From: Saturnia japonica
Taxonomy: Eukaryota; Arthropoda; Insecta; Lepidoptera; Saturniidae
NCBI GenBank assembly: GCA_033032175.1
Contig: CM065329.1
Coordinates: 12,491,948-12,555,947 of the forward strand
Length of the DNA stretch: 64,000 bases
Direction: 5' to 3'
How positions within the stretch are numbered: the stretch's first letter is position 1; each line of letters starts with the position of its first letter. The position numbers and the translations under genes are program-made. Positions 32,733-44,544 of the stretch are shown here, one piece after another. Under the pieces are notes generated by a model, which saw only the letters and a list, made by a program, of their open reading frames with translations, did not search any database and was not told the origin of the DNA.

Positions 32733-35700
32733 ATGCCAGTCACCAGGAGCCAGAGGGGCTCTCCGAGGGAGCAGCCGCTTGAGGTTGCACCACAAGAGAG
32801 CAGCACAGAGACCACAGAAGTTACTTCGTACGAGACCACCGTCACCGGCACGACGCGGGAAACAGCTTCAAGGGAAGACCATGATGCACCAACGGTGAAG
32901 AAGAACCGTCCTGCATCCATCAGGTCTTCAAGAAGACGGAAGGAGCTGGAAGCCCGCGCCGAACTGGCCGATAAGGAGCTGCGAGAGGCACAAGCAGCCA
33001 CGACAGCTGCCAGGCTGCGACTGGAACTCATCCAGGTGGACAACGAGGAAGAAGACTCAGTTATTGAAGAGCCAATAGACCGGGTGGACCAGGTCAGGGA
33101 CTGGGTCCAGAAGGCTGCAGAGGGCGTCTCCAAGGAGGGACACGAGGGGGAGGCACCCAAGGAGGGGTGTATACGGACCCCCCCACCTTCCGCACGCGAA
33201 CCCGATACTAAGGCCGATATGGAGAAGAGTCATCAGAGCCTTGCAAGAGTCCTCACTGAAGCATTGAGGGGAGTCCAGATCCAGAGCCAGGCACCGCAGC
33301 CAGACTACGTGCACCAACTACCACTGTTCGATGGTGACACAAGAGAATGGATGGCCTTCAAAGCTGTATACGAAGACACCGCTCCGCTCTTCTCTGCCAC
33401 ACAGAACATGGCAAGATTAAGAAGAGCATTGAAGGGAGAAGCAAGAGAGGGAGTTCGCAGCCAACTGTACTCCGAGAGCACACCGGAGGAAGTGATGGAA
33501 GCCCTGAAGCGGAGTTATGGAAGAGCGGATGCACTGGTTCTGGCAGAACTGGACATGATAAAGAAACTGCCACCGATCAGTGACAACGCCTATGACGTAT
33601 GCTTGCTAGCAGGCAACGTCAACAACACCGTGGCGGCAATACGAGGACTGCGAAAACCACAATACCTGCAATCTCCAGAAATACTGAGGAGCATCGTCGA
33701 CAAGATGACAGCAATATTGAAGTACCGCTGGTACGACCACGTAGCGGACAAGGCCGAAGGGGATCCTGACCTCAACATGATGGCGGTATTCCTAAACAGG
33801 ATGGCGGATCGCTGTGGACCACATGCGATACCAGACACCGCAACAAGGAGGCAGATACCAAAGCGACAAGCTGCGCACACTACAACCGAACACGTGGACC
33901 AAGAGAGGCCAAATAAAGAAAAGCGGGGGATTGAAAGAGAAGGAAGAGACAAAGCAGCATGCCCACATTGCCACGAGGAACATTACCTGCGGGAGTGTCC
34001 AAAGTTCCGTCAAGCACCTGTAAAGAAAAGATGGAGTATCGCGAAGGAATCGCGACTATGCTACAAGTGCCTGAGCGGAAGGCATAGGAAAGAGACCTGC
34101 CGTCAACCTTCATGTACAACCTGCAAACGATGGCATCACAACTTGCTTCATGAGGACAGAGAAGAGTCCAAGCAAGAAGATGGAAAAGAAGTAGCCAACA
34201 ACGTGAGGCTACCAGTGAACTGCACCAGGTCTTCAAGAGCCTACTTAAAGATGCTTCCCGTCGAGATCTATGGACCAGCAGGAGCAGCTGAAGTCCTGGC
34301 ACTGCTGGATGAGGGGTCAACAGTCACACTCCTGGACTCGACGGTGGCAGAACAGGTTGGCCTCAAAGGACCTAAGGAGACGCTTCATTTGGAGACTGTG
34401 GGTGGAAAATCCATGGTAAGCAAGGATTCAATGAAGCTCAACATGCAGATAAGGGGACTACACCAGTCCAAGAAGCGAACAGTCACCGGGGTGCGCACCA
34501 TTGATGACATGCATCTGACTCCTCAAAGACTGGAGAGGAGCACCATAGAGAACTGCGCACACCTAAGGAAGCTGGTGAATCAGCTGCATTACGAAGAGGG
34601 TTCTCCCAAGTTGTTAATAGGGCAAGACAATTGGGAGCTCATCATCTCAAGAGGAACGCGCAAAGGAAAGAAGAACCAACCAGTAGCATCCTTCACACAA
34701 CTTGGATGGGTGCTGCATGGGTTCGATGGAGGCGCGTCAAAACCAGTCAACTTCACCACGTGCGCACACGTATCAGCACGTGAAGAAGCATTGGAGAAGT
34801 TGATGAAGGACCATTTCGCGGTAGAATCATTGGGGGTTCTACCTAAGAGGCCAAGCACAGACCAGGACCAGAGAGCAATGAACATATTGGAGAGAACCTG
34901 TCAACGCTTGGAAGATGGACGCTTCGAAGTCGGGCTTCTGTGGAGAAATGATGTTGAGGAGTTGCCAGACAACTTCAAAGCCGCAGAAGTAAGACTGAAA
35001 GGGATAATGAAGAAGCTACAGAAAGATCCGGAACTGAAGATAGAATACGAGAACCAAATGGAGAACCTATTGAATAGTGGATACGCTGAAGAAGCCGAAG
35101 GAGAATCCACTTCAAGGAGGAAGTGGTACTTGCCACATTTTGCCGTCACGCATCCCACCAAGAAGAAGAAACGCCTGGTATTCGACGCTGCTGCCAAATC
35201 AGGAGGGAAGAGTCTGAACGACCTGCTCTTACCCGGCCCGGACCTGCTGCAGTCACTCTTTGGTGTCCTGCTGCGCTTCCGCCAGAAACCGATCGCAGTG
35301 GTAGCGGACATCAAAGAGATGTTTCTTCAAATACGGATACGAGAAGAGGACCGTGACAGCTTAAGGTTCTTATGGAAGGGGAATCAAGCAGAAGGACCCA
35401 TCAAGGAATACAGAATGACATCAGTCATATTTGGGGCCGCCTGCTCTCCTAGTGCTGCAATCTTCGTGAAGAACAAGAATGCAGCAGAATATCAAGATCA
35501 GTTCCCGGAAGCTGCTAGCGCAATAGAACATAATCATTATATGGACGACTACTTACAGAGTTTCGACACAGAAGAGGAGGCAATCAGAGTAGCCAGTGAT
35601 GTGGACACCATCCACCGGAAAGCCAAGTTTGAATTGAGAGGATGGGCATCCAACAATCACACTGTGTTAAGAAGCCTCACCAAAGAGACCGGGCAGCAAG

Positions 35701-38231
35701 AGATCAGCATCGGACCAAGTGAAGAGAAGACCCTGGGCTTGCTATGGTGCACGGAAGATGATGAACTGGGTTTCAGAACGTGCCTTCGCAAACTCAAAGA
35801 GGACGTCGCGATAAGAAGAGGACCTACCAAGAGAGAAGTAACGAGTGCGGTCATGGCCACCTTCGATCCTATGGGAGTGGCATCACCGGTTCTCATACAA
35901 GGGAAGGTACTCATACAGAACATATGGAGAAGCGGCGTCGATTGGGATGAAGAAATCACTCCGAAAGATCAAGAAGCCTGGAAAGAATACCTCACCAACT
36001 TACAGATCCTGGAAGGTCTACGTATCCCGAGATGCTTCACGGACTCGAGCGACGAGGGGGAGCTGCACGCGTTCACCGACGCCAGCGAGACAGCCTACGC
36101 TTGCGCAGTATACTACAGAGCGAGCAAAGGACAAGGAGGCTATCAAGTCGCACTACTAGCAGCCAAGGCAAGAGTGACTCCCCTCAAGCCAGTATCCATC
36201 CCGCGGCTAGAGTTGCAAGCTGCGCTATTAGGCACTCGGATGACACAAGCGGTGGAAGAAGAACTGGATCTGAAGATTAAGAGACGAGTCTACTGGACTG
36301 ATTCAAGCACAGTCCTTTCGTGGATAAGATCAGATCCAAGGACGTTCAAACCGTTCGTGGCGCATCGACTCGCGGAAATAGAGGACCTCTCAAAACCTCA
36401 AGAGTGGCGTTGGGTACCGACCAGTCAGAACCCAGCGGACGACGCAACAAGAGGGGTGCCGCGAGACTTCCGACAGAACCACCGTTGGTTTAATGGACCC
36501 GCGTTCCTGAGCCAAAAAGAGACCAGTTGGCCTGAACCTCGTTCATTCAAGTCGAAACCAACGGGAGAAGAGAAAGAGAAGCACACTGTTGCCACCGCAA
36601 GGATCTCAAAGGATCAGCCGCCTACACCAGAACCTGAACGATTCTCGACCTGGACGAGGCTATGGAGAGCGACGGCAAGGGTGCTTCAATTTATTGACCT
36701 GTGTCGCAAGCGAAAGGAGCACACTCTTGTTTCCCGTAAGATGGAAAAGAAGGACCCGACTTGGAGAAGAGCAAAGAAAAGGAAACTCAAGAACGTGACG
36801 AAGGCAGCAACACCAAAAGAAGCAAAGAAGTTCCTTCTTCTGGATAAGGCTCACTTGGAAAAAGCGGAGAAACTGTTGCTGATGAGAAGTCAAGAAGAGA
36901 GTTTCGGGAAACCTACGGCATCAAGAGACTCCGATGGACACAACAAATTGAAGAAGCTTGACATCATCAAGGAAGATGGACTGTTACGAGTCAAAGGAAG
37001 GATCGACGCGGCTACGTTTATGGAAAGAGCATATCGACGACCCGTAGTCTTGGATGGCAAGAACAAGATCACGAGGTTGCTCATACGACACTACCACGTA
37101 GCGTTCAACCACGGGAACCATGCAACCGTGATGAATGAGATAAGACAACGCTACTGGGTTTTGGGGCTGCGATCGACAGTACGGACGGTGGCGTACCAGT
37201 GTCAATGGTGCAAAGTATACCGAAGCGCACCATCTAGACCACCCACCGGAAACTTACCAAAAGAGCGGTTACGATTCGGCGAGCCGCCATTCACCTGCAC
37301 CGCTGTGGACTACTTTGGGCCAATGACGATCGCGATAGGACGGCGCCACGAGAAAAGATGGGGAGCGCTGTTTACGTGTCTCACCACGAGGGCAGTACAC
37401 ATAGAGTTGGCGGCGTCTCTATCGACGGATTCGATGATACTGGCACTTCGACGCATGGTTGCTAGGCGAGGAACACCTAGCACAATATACAGCGACAACG
37501 GAACCAACTTCGTCGGAGCCAGTAAAGAGCTAGAAGAAGCAGTCAGGGGCTTGCAGAAGGAAGATCTCACCACCGCAGCAGAGAAGATGGGCATCCGGTG
37601 GAAATTCATACCACCTGGGGCTCCAAATATGGGAGGTGCGTGGGAACGCCTAGTCCGTTCCATCAAAACGGCACTAGCGGCGACATTAAAGGAAAGGTGT
37701 CCGCAAGAAGAGACCTTACACACTCTTCTTTTGGAAGCGGAACATATGGTAAACGCAAGACCGCTCGTCACCACGGAGGAAAATGAAGGTGAAGAAGCCC
37801 TGACTCCCAATCACTTCCTTATTGGGAGGTCCTGCGGGTCTCCACGGATTGGAACCTTCACAGATGAAGACCTCATCGGGCGACGGACCTGGAAGGTGGC
37901 GCAGCGCATGGCCGACCATTTCTGGAGCAGGTGGCTAAAAGAATACCTACCCACTCTGCTTACCAGGAAGGTCGATGGACGAAACACAAAGGACCTGCAG
38001 TGCGGAGACACTGTCCTAATAATTGACTCCACACTGCCACGAAACACATGGCCCCGGGGCGTCATTACTCAAACGCACCCTGGACCAGATGGCCGCATCC
38101 GAGTGATAGAGGTGCGCACCGCCGGCGGAACACTGAAGAGGCCGAGCTCCAAAGTAGTGCTGCTGGTTCCTGCAACGAGCTACGAGCAACAGAACGACGG
38201 ATCCAGGCAGACTACGACAGCGTCGCCATGA
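32733..38231 (+). CDS. Bel-Pao 2 gag-pol polyprotein
   Basis: An intact frame of 1832 residues starting MPVTRSQRGS. Order of parts: basic/acidic coiled-coil N-terminus (about 60-120); DUF1759 gag (about 190-300, LPLFDGDTREWMAF); zinc knuckles about 410-475 (CPHCHEEHYLREC, CYKCLSGRHRKETC, CTTCKRWHHN); protease-like ALLDEGSTVTLLD near 525; reverse transcriptase with VADIKEMFLQI and YMDDYLQSF near 936; RNase H with FTDASETAYACAV and TDSSTVLSW; integrase zinc-binding region about 1455-1490; core with AVDYFGP (about 1526), YSDNGTNF (about 1587) and GGAWERLVRS (about 1635); then LTPNHFLIGRS and a DUF5641-like end. All catalytic blocks are intact. It is closely related to element 3 and more distant from element 1. 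Confidence 0.97.
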   Translation: MPVTRSQRGSPREQPLEVAPQESSTETTEVTSYETTVTGTTRETASREDHDAPTVKKNRPASIRSSRRRKELEARAELADKELREAQAATTAARLRLELIQVDNEEEDSVIEEPIDRVDQVRDWVQKAAEGVSKEGHEGEAPKEGCIRTPPPSAREPDTKADMEKSHQSLARVLTEALRGVQIQSQAPQPDYVHQLPLFDGDTREWMAFKAVYEDTAPLFSATQNMARLRRALKGEAREGVRSQLYSESTPEEVMEALKRSYGRADALVLAELDMIKKLPPISDNAYDVCLLAGNVNNTVAAIRGLRKPQYLQSPEILRSIVDKMTAILKYRWYDHVADKAEGDPDLNMMAVFLNRMADRCGPHAIPDTATRRQIPKRQAAHTTTEHVDQERPNKEKRGIEREGRDKAACPHCHEEHYLRECPKFRQAPVKKRWSIAKESRLCYKCLSGRHRKETCRQPSCTTCKRWHHNLLHEDREESKQEDGKEVANNVRLPVNCTRSSRAYLKMLPVEIYGPAGAAEVLALLDEGSTVTLLDSTVAEQVGLKGPKETLHLETVGGKSMVSKDSMKLNMQIRGLHQSKKRTVTGVRTIDDMHLTPQRLERSTIENCAHLRKLVNQLHYEEGSPKLLIGQDNWELIISRGTRKGKKNQPVASFTQLGWVLHGFDGGASKPVNFTTCAHVSAREEALEKLMKDHFAVESLGVLPKRPSTDQDQRAMNILERTCQRLEDGRFEVGLLWRNDVEELPDNFKAAEVRLKGIMKKLQKDPELKIEYENQMENLLNSGYAEEAEGESTSRRKWYLPHFAVTHPTKKKKRLVFDAAAKSGGKSLNDLLLPGPDLLQSLFGVLLRFRQKPIAVVADIKEMFLQIRIREEDRDSLRFLWKGNQAEGPIKEYRMTSVIFGAACSPSAAIFVKNKNAAEYQDQFPEAASAIEHNHYMDDYLQSFDTEEEAIRVASDVDTIHRKAKFELRGWASNNHTVLRSLTKETGQQEISIGPSEEKTLGLLWCTEDDELGFRTCLRKLKEDVAIRRGPTKREVTSAVMATFDPMGVASPVLIQGKVLIQNIWRSGVDWDEEITPKDQEAWKEYLTNLQILEGLRIPRCFTDSSDEGELHAFTDASETAYACAVYYRASKGQGGYQVALLAAKARVTPLKPVSIPRLELQAALLGTRMTQAVEEELDLKIKRRVYWTDSSTVLSWIRSDPRTFKPFVAHRLAEIEDLSKPQEWRWVPTSQNPADDATRGVPRDFRQNHRWFNGPAFLSQKETSWPEPRSFKSKPTGEEKEKHTVATARISKDQPPTPEPERFSTWTRLWRATARVLQFIDLCRKRKEHTLVSRKMEKKDPTWRRAKKRKLKNVTKAATPKEAKKFLLLDKAHLEKAEKLLLMRSQEESFGKPTASRDSDGHNKLKKLDIIKEDGLLRVKGRIDAATFMERAYRRPVVLDGKNKITRLLIRHYHVAFNHGNHATVMNEIRQRYWVLGLRSTVRTVAYQCQWCKVYRSAPSRPPTGNLPKERLRFGEPPFTCTAVDYFGPMTIAIGRRHEKRWGALFTCLTTRAVHIELAASLSTDSMILALRRMVARRGTPSTIYSDNGTNFVGASKELEEAVRGLQKEDLTTAAEKMGIRWKFIPPGAPNMGGAWERLVRSIKTALAATLKERCPQEETLHTLLLEAEHMVNARPLVTTEENEGEEALTPNHFLIGRSCGSPRIGTFTDEDLIGRRTWKVAQRMADHFWSRWLKEYLPTLLTRKVDGRNTKDLQCGDTVLIIDSTLPRNTWPRGVITQTHPGPDGRIRVIEVRTAGGTLKRPSSKVVLLVPATSYEQQNDGSRQTTTASP

Positions 38232-38263
38232 CAGGAGATTGGTGCTGCGCACGAGGGGGAGGA

Positions 38264-39133
38264 TGTTGGCGACAGAACAGTGTTTTTTCGTGTCTTAGGT
38301 TAAGGTATTTTGTGTTATTATTATATTGATGTGTCATATATTATGTATTACAATAAAATAGATTAATATTAACAATATTATAGAAAAATGTAAGCGAATA
38401 CGCTACATTACAAGTTGCATGTGGTATGTTAAGAGATATATAAACGATTATGTATTGTGTGTCACATATGTGAAAATATAGCTAATATAGAACAGATTAA
38501 CATATAAAGTAAGCCAATAGGTTAAGTATGTCAAAAGTTATAGAGATTTTACCAGCAGAAAATAGTGATGTCGCCCGTAAATTACATTGTTTTTGGCTTA
38601 TGTACGGAATGTATATGTAATGTATATTATAAGTGAATATGTAATGGATAGATAATTCAAAGAGGAACATTTTGATATATAACATGTGTACATAGGATGT
38701 ATAATGAGAGAAATATAAAGAGTTTAACAGGGCAACCAAAGCGAAAAGTAAAGTTAAAACATGAAATAAACACGAAATAAAACGGGGCTCTCTTTACGGT
38801 CATTCCACGAACCACTTAAGCTCGAAGAAGGGCCGTATTGGGCACGGTGCAATTCAACGAGTCTACTACGAGTAACTACAAGAAGAAAGCTTTGGTCGTC
38901 CTGCGAACAATCTACGGTCAAGATATCGAGTTTCATTGAAGACCCGGCACCTCAAGCGGTCGTGCATTATTGCACCCCCCGGACCCCCTCACCACCAACA
39001 TCACGCCGCCCACTGGCATCCGTACGGTATCTACGAGACGGGCATCCGGCGCAACAAAACGCCCGTCCAAACCGGGGAAACGTCACACCCCCCCCCCTCC
39101 CTCACGCAGAGGGGAAGTGACGCGTACCCAACA
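38264..39133 (+). repeat. 3' LTR of Bel-Pao 2
   Basis: 870 bp, nearly identical to 31827-32694. It follows a purine-rich tract that would prime plus-strand synthesis. Confidence 0.96.
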
Positions 39134-39138
39134 CTACC
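39134..39138. repeat. Target-site duplication of Bel-Pao 2 (right)
   Basis: CTACC, pairing with 31822-31826. Confidence 0.92.
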
Positions 39139-39311
39139 TGTGCCCGCGTCTGCGCTTGCATACACTACAAAATTATTGTTTAGTTTTTATTTATAAATAA
39201 AGTATAATTTTACATAAATTAAGAGAATACATAATTAAATATTTTTTTCAATTTAGACATACATATATTTCAAATTTACATAAATTTTATTTATATCAAA
39301 GCCTCATTGTG

Positions 39312-39575
39312 TATGCCTCATTAGCCTAGTGGTCCTAAGCGCGACTGCTATGCTCGAGTTCCTGGGTTCGATTCCCAGGTCAAGCAAAATGTTATTGAGT
39401 TTTTCTATAAAATTCTCAGCTGCAGCTCGGAGTTTGGCTTTGTGCCGATTAATGGCAATAGGCTCGCCCCATTACATGGGCAAAAAAACGTACTTGGCAA
39501 ACTGTGGGTGGTGGGTGTACATTAGGATACCTCTGACTAACCGTTTATGAAATACACGCGTGATGGTATTTTATG
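39312..39575 (+). mobile_element. tRNA-derived SINE, copy 1
   Basis: The head has pol III-like boxes: an A-box-like TAGCCTAGTGG region and a B box GGGTTCGATTCCC at about 39365-39377. The tRNA-unrelated body includes CAATAGGCTCGCCCC, a GGTGTACATTAG-like stretch and ACCTCTGACTAACC. A shorter, diverged copy lies at 58190-58365. It is not a functional tRNA because the cloverleaf arms do not pair. Confidence 0.75.
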
Positions 39576-40375
39576 ATATTTTATGTTGTGTACGAAATTC
39601 CTTGATTTTCTATTGAGCGCAAATATGTATAAGTATACAAATTGCTACTGCAATTGAGACGCTAACATGCAACATATAATTGTCTATGTAAAAAGCATGG
39701 TGGCCGGAGGTCAACTGTGACTTATCCAAATTTTTACGAAAATATTATTTTTCAAACCATCAAAACGACAAACCCAGGCACTTAAATAACATGTCAATAC
39801 TTATTCAAATATCACAGGACACTTCAAAATAAAACAAATGACATTCCTATCAACCGAGAGCCGATTATTATAAAGACAAATATGCTTATTATGTGTGGCT
39901 TTCTACTAGAGTATTTTCCATTATGTGGTACATTAATATGATATATCACTTATGGTTTCTCAGTGTTAGTCATTTAAACACCCGAAAATAATCTTTTTTC
40001 TGAATTGATTCACCATTATCATTACTACTTATTTCTTACGTTACTTTATGTAAAAAAATATATCCTACTAGCTGTACCATGTGGTTTTACCCGTGTAGGC
40101 AATTTTTTCAAATTATAATATATCTTATGTTACTGGCTGATAATGTAGCTTTATATTGGTGAAAGATTTTTTTTTAATAGTCCAGTACTTTTTCAGTTTA
40201 TCCATTACAAACAAGAAATCAAATCTTTCTTCTTAGATTGGTATGGAGATCCTGGCCAGAAAACATAACTATGCATTTTAAAAAAGCATGTAAATTAGTT
40301 ATGTGGTTCTCTCGTGCGAAAAGACCATAAACGGATAGATAGACAGAGACGTTGAGTTTCGTAATATGTATAGAC
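39576..40375. other. AT-rich intergenic sequence
   Basis: No gene or sharply bounded repeat is seen. Confidence 0.45.
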
Positions 40376-40377
40376 GG

Positions 40378-40490
40378 TGGTAGCAAACAAGCATGTGATC
40401 CGCTTGATGGTAAGCGATTACTGCAGCCTATGTAGTATGGATCCTGGTATTGATAATTTAGGTTTGGTTATGAGGCACGTCATGATATAT
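40378..40490 (+). repeat. Fragment of a common moth dispersed repeat
   Basis: Contains GCTTGATGGTAAGCGATTA, a phrase I associate with abundant short repeats in lepidopteran genomes. No second copy in this window, so the call rests on recall. Confidence 0.4.
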
Positions 40491-40669
40491 ATACAATTTA
40501 AACACTATTATTAACGCAACGCAAATTACACCTTTAAAATATTTTAACTAAACTTCAAAGAAACAAAAAAAAACTATAAAATATGAATTTCAAGTTCTAT
40601 GATAAAAAAAACTACTTTACAAAATTATCTTTTAACTTGAAACAGCTATTAAAAAGCAAAATTTAAAAA

Positions 40670-40760
40670 AGATTGGATGAGGTCAGGATTCGAACCTAGG
40701 ACTTCGACCACAGCAGTACGTTAACGACCGCAGGGCTACGAATACGTCTGTGAAGATTAT
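40670..40760 (-). mobile_element. tRNA-like SINE head, antisense
   Basis: The minus strand has GGTTCGAATCC (a pol III B box) about 45 bases downstream of a TAGCCCTGCGG A-box-like stretch. Cloverleaf pairing is poor, so a SINE head or tRNA pseudogene is more likely than a working tRNA gene. Confidence 0.5.
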
Positions 40761-41690
40761 TGAAATTATGCTACTTGTAAATAATCTTACGCTTTTTTTT
40801 AATATTACGAAGGTTTTTTCAGGCTAGGGTGCTCCTCCGCAACGCCCCGGAACCTAGTCCCAAAAACAAAAGTACCTAATAATCCGAAGCCAATAATAAA
40901 CAATTTCGAAACCGAAGAAATCTACTAATTAAGTTTTGTCACTTTCAGTTAATGCGGAATTCAAATATAAAAATAGAACACAAATTAGGACAACATAATA
41001 TTTATGAAAAAAAAAGCCGAGGGCAAAGACCAAAGGTTATAAAAAAAACAATAAACAGCATGTTATTTATTACCTAATATGGTTTGTAGGTATTTATATT
41101 GATGGTGATAATTTATTCGAAGTTAAGCTTTAAAGCACTAGGCATAAGGTTAAATTTAGTAATATTAGTGTGTAATCTATAGCTATTTCTCACAAATATA
41201 ACTCTCGCTCTTTCGCGCGTACTCGGTTTATATCGTCTTTTTTGCGAGAATCGTCCTATCTCCGATTTGGATATACCATGTTTGTATCGTAGTACAGCGA
41301 TACGAGCAGATACGAATAACTATGTGTATACGTTATGGCTCGCGGTATTTGGAAATCCAATAAACTATATATATATAGTTGGCGCTGTACTCGATAAATA
41401 GTTATTCGGTTTTGTAAAGATATCAGATTCTGTATCTATGTACGATTTAAATCGCCCAAGCCTAGTACAGAGTAGTATATTCTTTGCTGTAAAGAAATGA
41501 TGTCCGATGTTTTGTGAAGTATACATAAATATGAATGTTTAATTCACTGAACCTAATGAAAGTAGTGATCCCGGAACACAAGAAAAGCCAGGTATACATC
41601 AAAACTATACATCAAAATTATTACAACATTAACATCAACAAATTATTACATCAAAATTATAATATGGTAGCGGTAATCCGTGGTTTTAGT
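40761..41690. other. AT-rich sequence with a possible hAT-like end
   Basis: The stretch ending near 41462 (GATTTAAATCGCCCAAGCC) resembles hAT terminal repeats, but no partner end could be fixed. No gene. Confidence 0.3.
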
Positions 41691-41692
41691 AG

Positions 41693-42984
41693 GGATGTAA
41701 ATTTTTAAAAATAAATCGATTATTAAAAAATTGATTATTTTAATATATAATATAATCGATTAGTTAATAATTGGTGTTTGTTCAAAATATAATGGTTTTT
41801 TTTTAAAATCGATTTTTTTTCATATTTTCTTTAGAAATTTAATTAAAACCGGAAATATTGAAAATCATAACTTTCTTAATCAATTGAAATTTACATAATT
41901 CAATAAAAAGACAAAAAATATTGTTAATAACAGAGAATGCCCATTCATGTACCAAATTTTGTTGTATAGTAAGGTTGAATAAAAAGTAAAGAATTTTTTT
42001 TCATATTATTTTACGACCTTTTATCCTCGGAATTGGGTTATCAAAGTAGGAATATTCTTTAAATTTCAAAAGTATTATCTATACTATATATTATATGTGT
42101 ACTAATTTAAGAAAGCGGAAGTGTTTTTATGTTTTTTTTTAAAGTTTAATATTAAATCTCTGAAACTAGCAGTCTGATTTGAAAAATTCTTTTTTTATAT
42201 GATAGATTGATTCACAATGAATAGTATAGCCTATTTAGCATCAAGATATACGTCTTTAATATTGACTTTTGTAAAGTAAGTCGGAACACAAAGTTCTCCC
42301 GAACTGCTTTATCCACGTGTGCTACGATAATTTTTAGTTTTACGTAAATACATGTTGTACAAAAATATTGGGCCTTAGTACATCTTTAAAATAGTCCGCA
42401 ATAGCATATGCCTGTATCTTATGCATAACCCACAATAAGCTATTATATAACAAAGAGTGGTTTAACATTAAAAAGTGATTAAAGATCATTATTTTACACG
42501 TGGTATATTAATCCTTACGAAAAAGAGTTACTTCATCTTAAAGACAATTTTATGAAGTTAAATTTTGCTCTTTTGCATGTTATTTGGACACATCGTTTAG
42601 GAGATAATGAAAAATTAAAATATGTAATTTGTATTTGTGGGAAGAAAAATTATGATAGGCTATACGGGAGCACTGGCGTTGCGGTGTTTGTCGTATAAAA
42701 TTAAAACGTGAGAAACCGTGGGGCACAGCTAAAAATTATTATACACTGCGTAAATAATTCCAAAGACGCGGGTGTTGCCTTCCATTACCTGTATTACAAT
42801 CCTTTTGAACACAAAATTACAATATTAAATTTAAAAGCAACTCATTATTTAATTATAAATAACGATATTTATGGGTGATATATAAGGGCGATTGAAGTTT
42901 TTGGTGGGATATTAAAATGAAATATTTTGGTATATGGTTTTTATTTTTAACTAAGTGACTCACGCATCTTCGTCTGCGTTACAT

Positions 42985-43015
<31 letters not shown>

Positions 43016-43970
43016 AGAAAGATTGGGTCGTAGGCACCTATAATACAATTCCCAAGGAGTTGAAACTTTCATTACTTTGCTGCGGATTTATTTTAATACT
43101 AAGATATTTATTGACAATTTGGACAATTTTATTGAAACTAAATACTTTTTATGAATATTTTATTTCAATAAGGTAAATACTATATTTATAGAAACACCTT
43201 CGCAAATAATGCATTATTTTAGAACAAATTTTGTTACCTTTAAAAAGGTTATATTGAGTCAACTTTAAAAGATAGCCAAATGCTATCACGGACTTTTTTT
43301 TAACTTTTTAAGAGAAACAATTCCGTCGCACATGATTGTTTAGTAACTTTACGCAGTTACACAGCGCACGCAATGGAAGCTCTCACAAGCAATAATCCTT
43401 ACCTGTTTTTGCAATATTTTTAATTGATCCTATTGTTCTATTTGTCGTAGCGTGATGTTATATAGTCTATAGGCCTTCTTCGATCACTGGGATGTCAAAC
43501 AAAAATTATTTTTTCTATTCGAAGAAGTAGTTCCTGAGATTAGAGCGTTCAACCAAACAAACAAACAAACTCTTCAGCGTAATAGTACTAGTATAGATCC
43601 ATTAACTTAGGTTTTAGACCCTATATTATATAATACTGATAGCGTTTTGTGTGATATAGCTTGAGCATGTTAAATGGATTATAAATATAAACTGGAAGCA
43701 TACATTTTGATGTGCCACAAAAACTCCCTACAAAGTTCTAACAAGGGAGCCACCATCTTGTTTACTACTATGTTCACTTGATAATGGCAGTAATGGTTTT
43801 CAATAAAGAAGACTAGTTGGCAAGTTAGTAAGAAGAAGGGTTATTAAATACCTACTTGCACAAAAAATGACATTAGATTCATCAAATAAGAATTACATTA
43901 AAAAAAATCGATTATTTAATAATTGATTTTCTAAATTAAAAAATTGATAATTTTTTCTACATCCTTAGCG
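41693..43970 (+). repeat. Dispersed repeat B, copy 2, with nested insertions and inverted termini
   Basis: Homologous to 18240-19035, but broken by extra sequence at about 42075-42735 and 42957-43600. The outer edges form an imperfect inverted repeat: TAGGGATGTA at 41692-41702 against TACATCCTTA near 43959-43970, both followed inward by AT-rich sequence with ATCGATTAT motifs. This layout suggests a non-autonomous hAT-like element carrying younger insertions. A GA microsatellite at 42985-43012 sits in the second insertion. Confidence 0.5.
42985..43012. repeat. (GA)n microsatellite
   Basis: Uninterrupted GA dinucleotides, 28 bp. Confidence 0.95.
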
Positions 43971-44165
43971 TGAATTCTATATAATCTGTGGTAGGGATTG
44001 ACAATTTATAGAAAAATAAATTTTTTAATTAATTTTTTTCTCTAAAACTACGGGTTTCCGCATGTTGAAACTTTGCGTATGTGCTTATAATAATGTAACC
44101 TTTCTGTAAAAAAAAAATCATCCCCCAACTCGACGGACGTCAATGGAAAGCCGTACCCACTTTTT
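43968..44165 (+). repeat. Dispersed repeat C, copy 2
   Basis: Inverted relative to 29215-29432. Similarity includes the flanking ATATAATCTG stretch at one side, so the repeat unit is larger than the GTAGGGATTGAC-bounded core. Confidence 0.65.
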
Positions 44166-44544
44166 TTATTATTTTACATTTCTTTAATGTGCTGAATTCC
44201 TAAAATTAATTAATTAGTTTGTTCTCAATAAGTGGGGTGCTGCAATAATTACGAGTCTCAGGAAGGACACAGTTTAGTCATAGTGTTGGCTTACATTTTG
44301 TCTGATGCAAGAATAGTAAGTAATCATGAATGGAAAAGGATATCTAGTATTTGATTTCCTTTTAGCAGTATCAGTAGAGCTTGTGCAGTGACAGGATATC
44401 CCTCTATTTAATTACACAATTATCAACTTTTTTTAATGCACTAAAATAGAAATTAATTTTGTCAGATAAATATCAAGACAAATGATAGCATGATTGATAG
44501 AAATAGAACTATGGATAGCAATTAACATATAGCATCAAACTGAT

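Larger units (their letters stand above)
31827..39133 (+). mobile_element. Bel-Pao LTR retrotransposon 2, complete and young
   Basis: A 7.3-kb element with 868- and 870-bp LTRs, a primer site, an uninterrupted polyprotein, a purine tract (about 38252-38263) and the 5-bp duplication CTACC. I see only two substitutions and a C-run length change between the LTRs. It may therefore be a recent, potentially active insertion. Confidence 0.97.

Noticed and set aside
39330..39385. Possible tRNA gene
   Set aside because: Pol III boxes are present but the cloverleaf does not form, and a SINE body follows.
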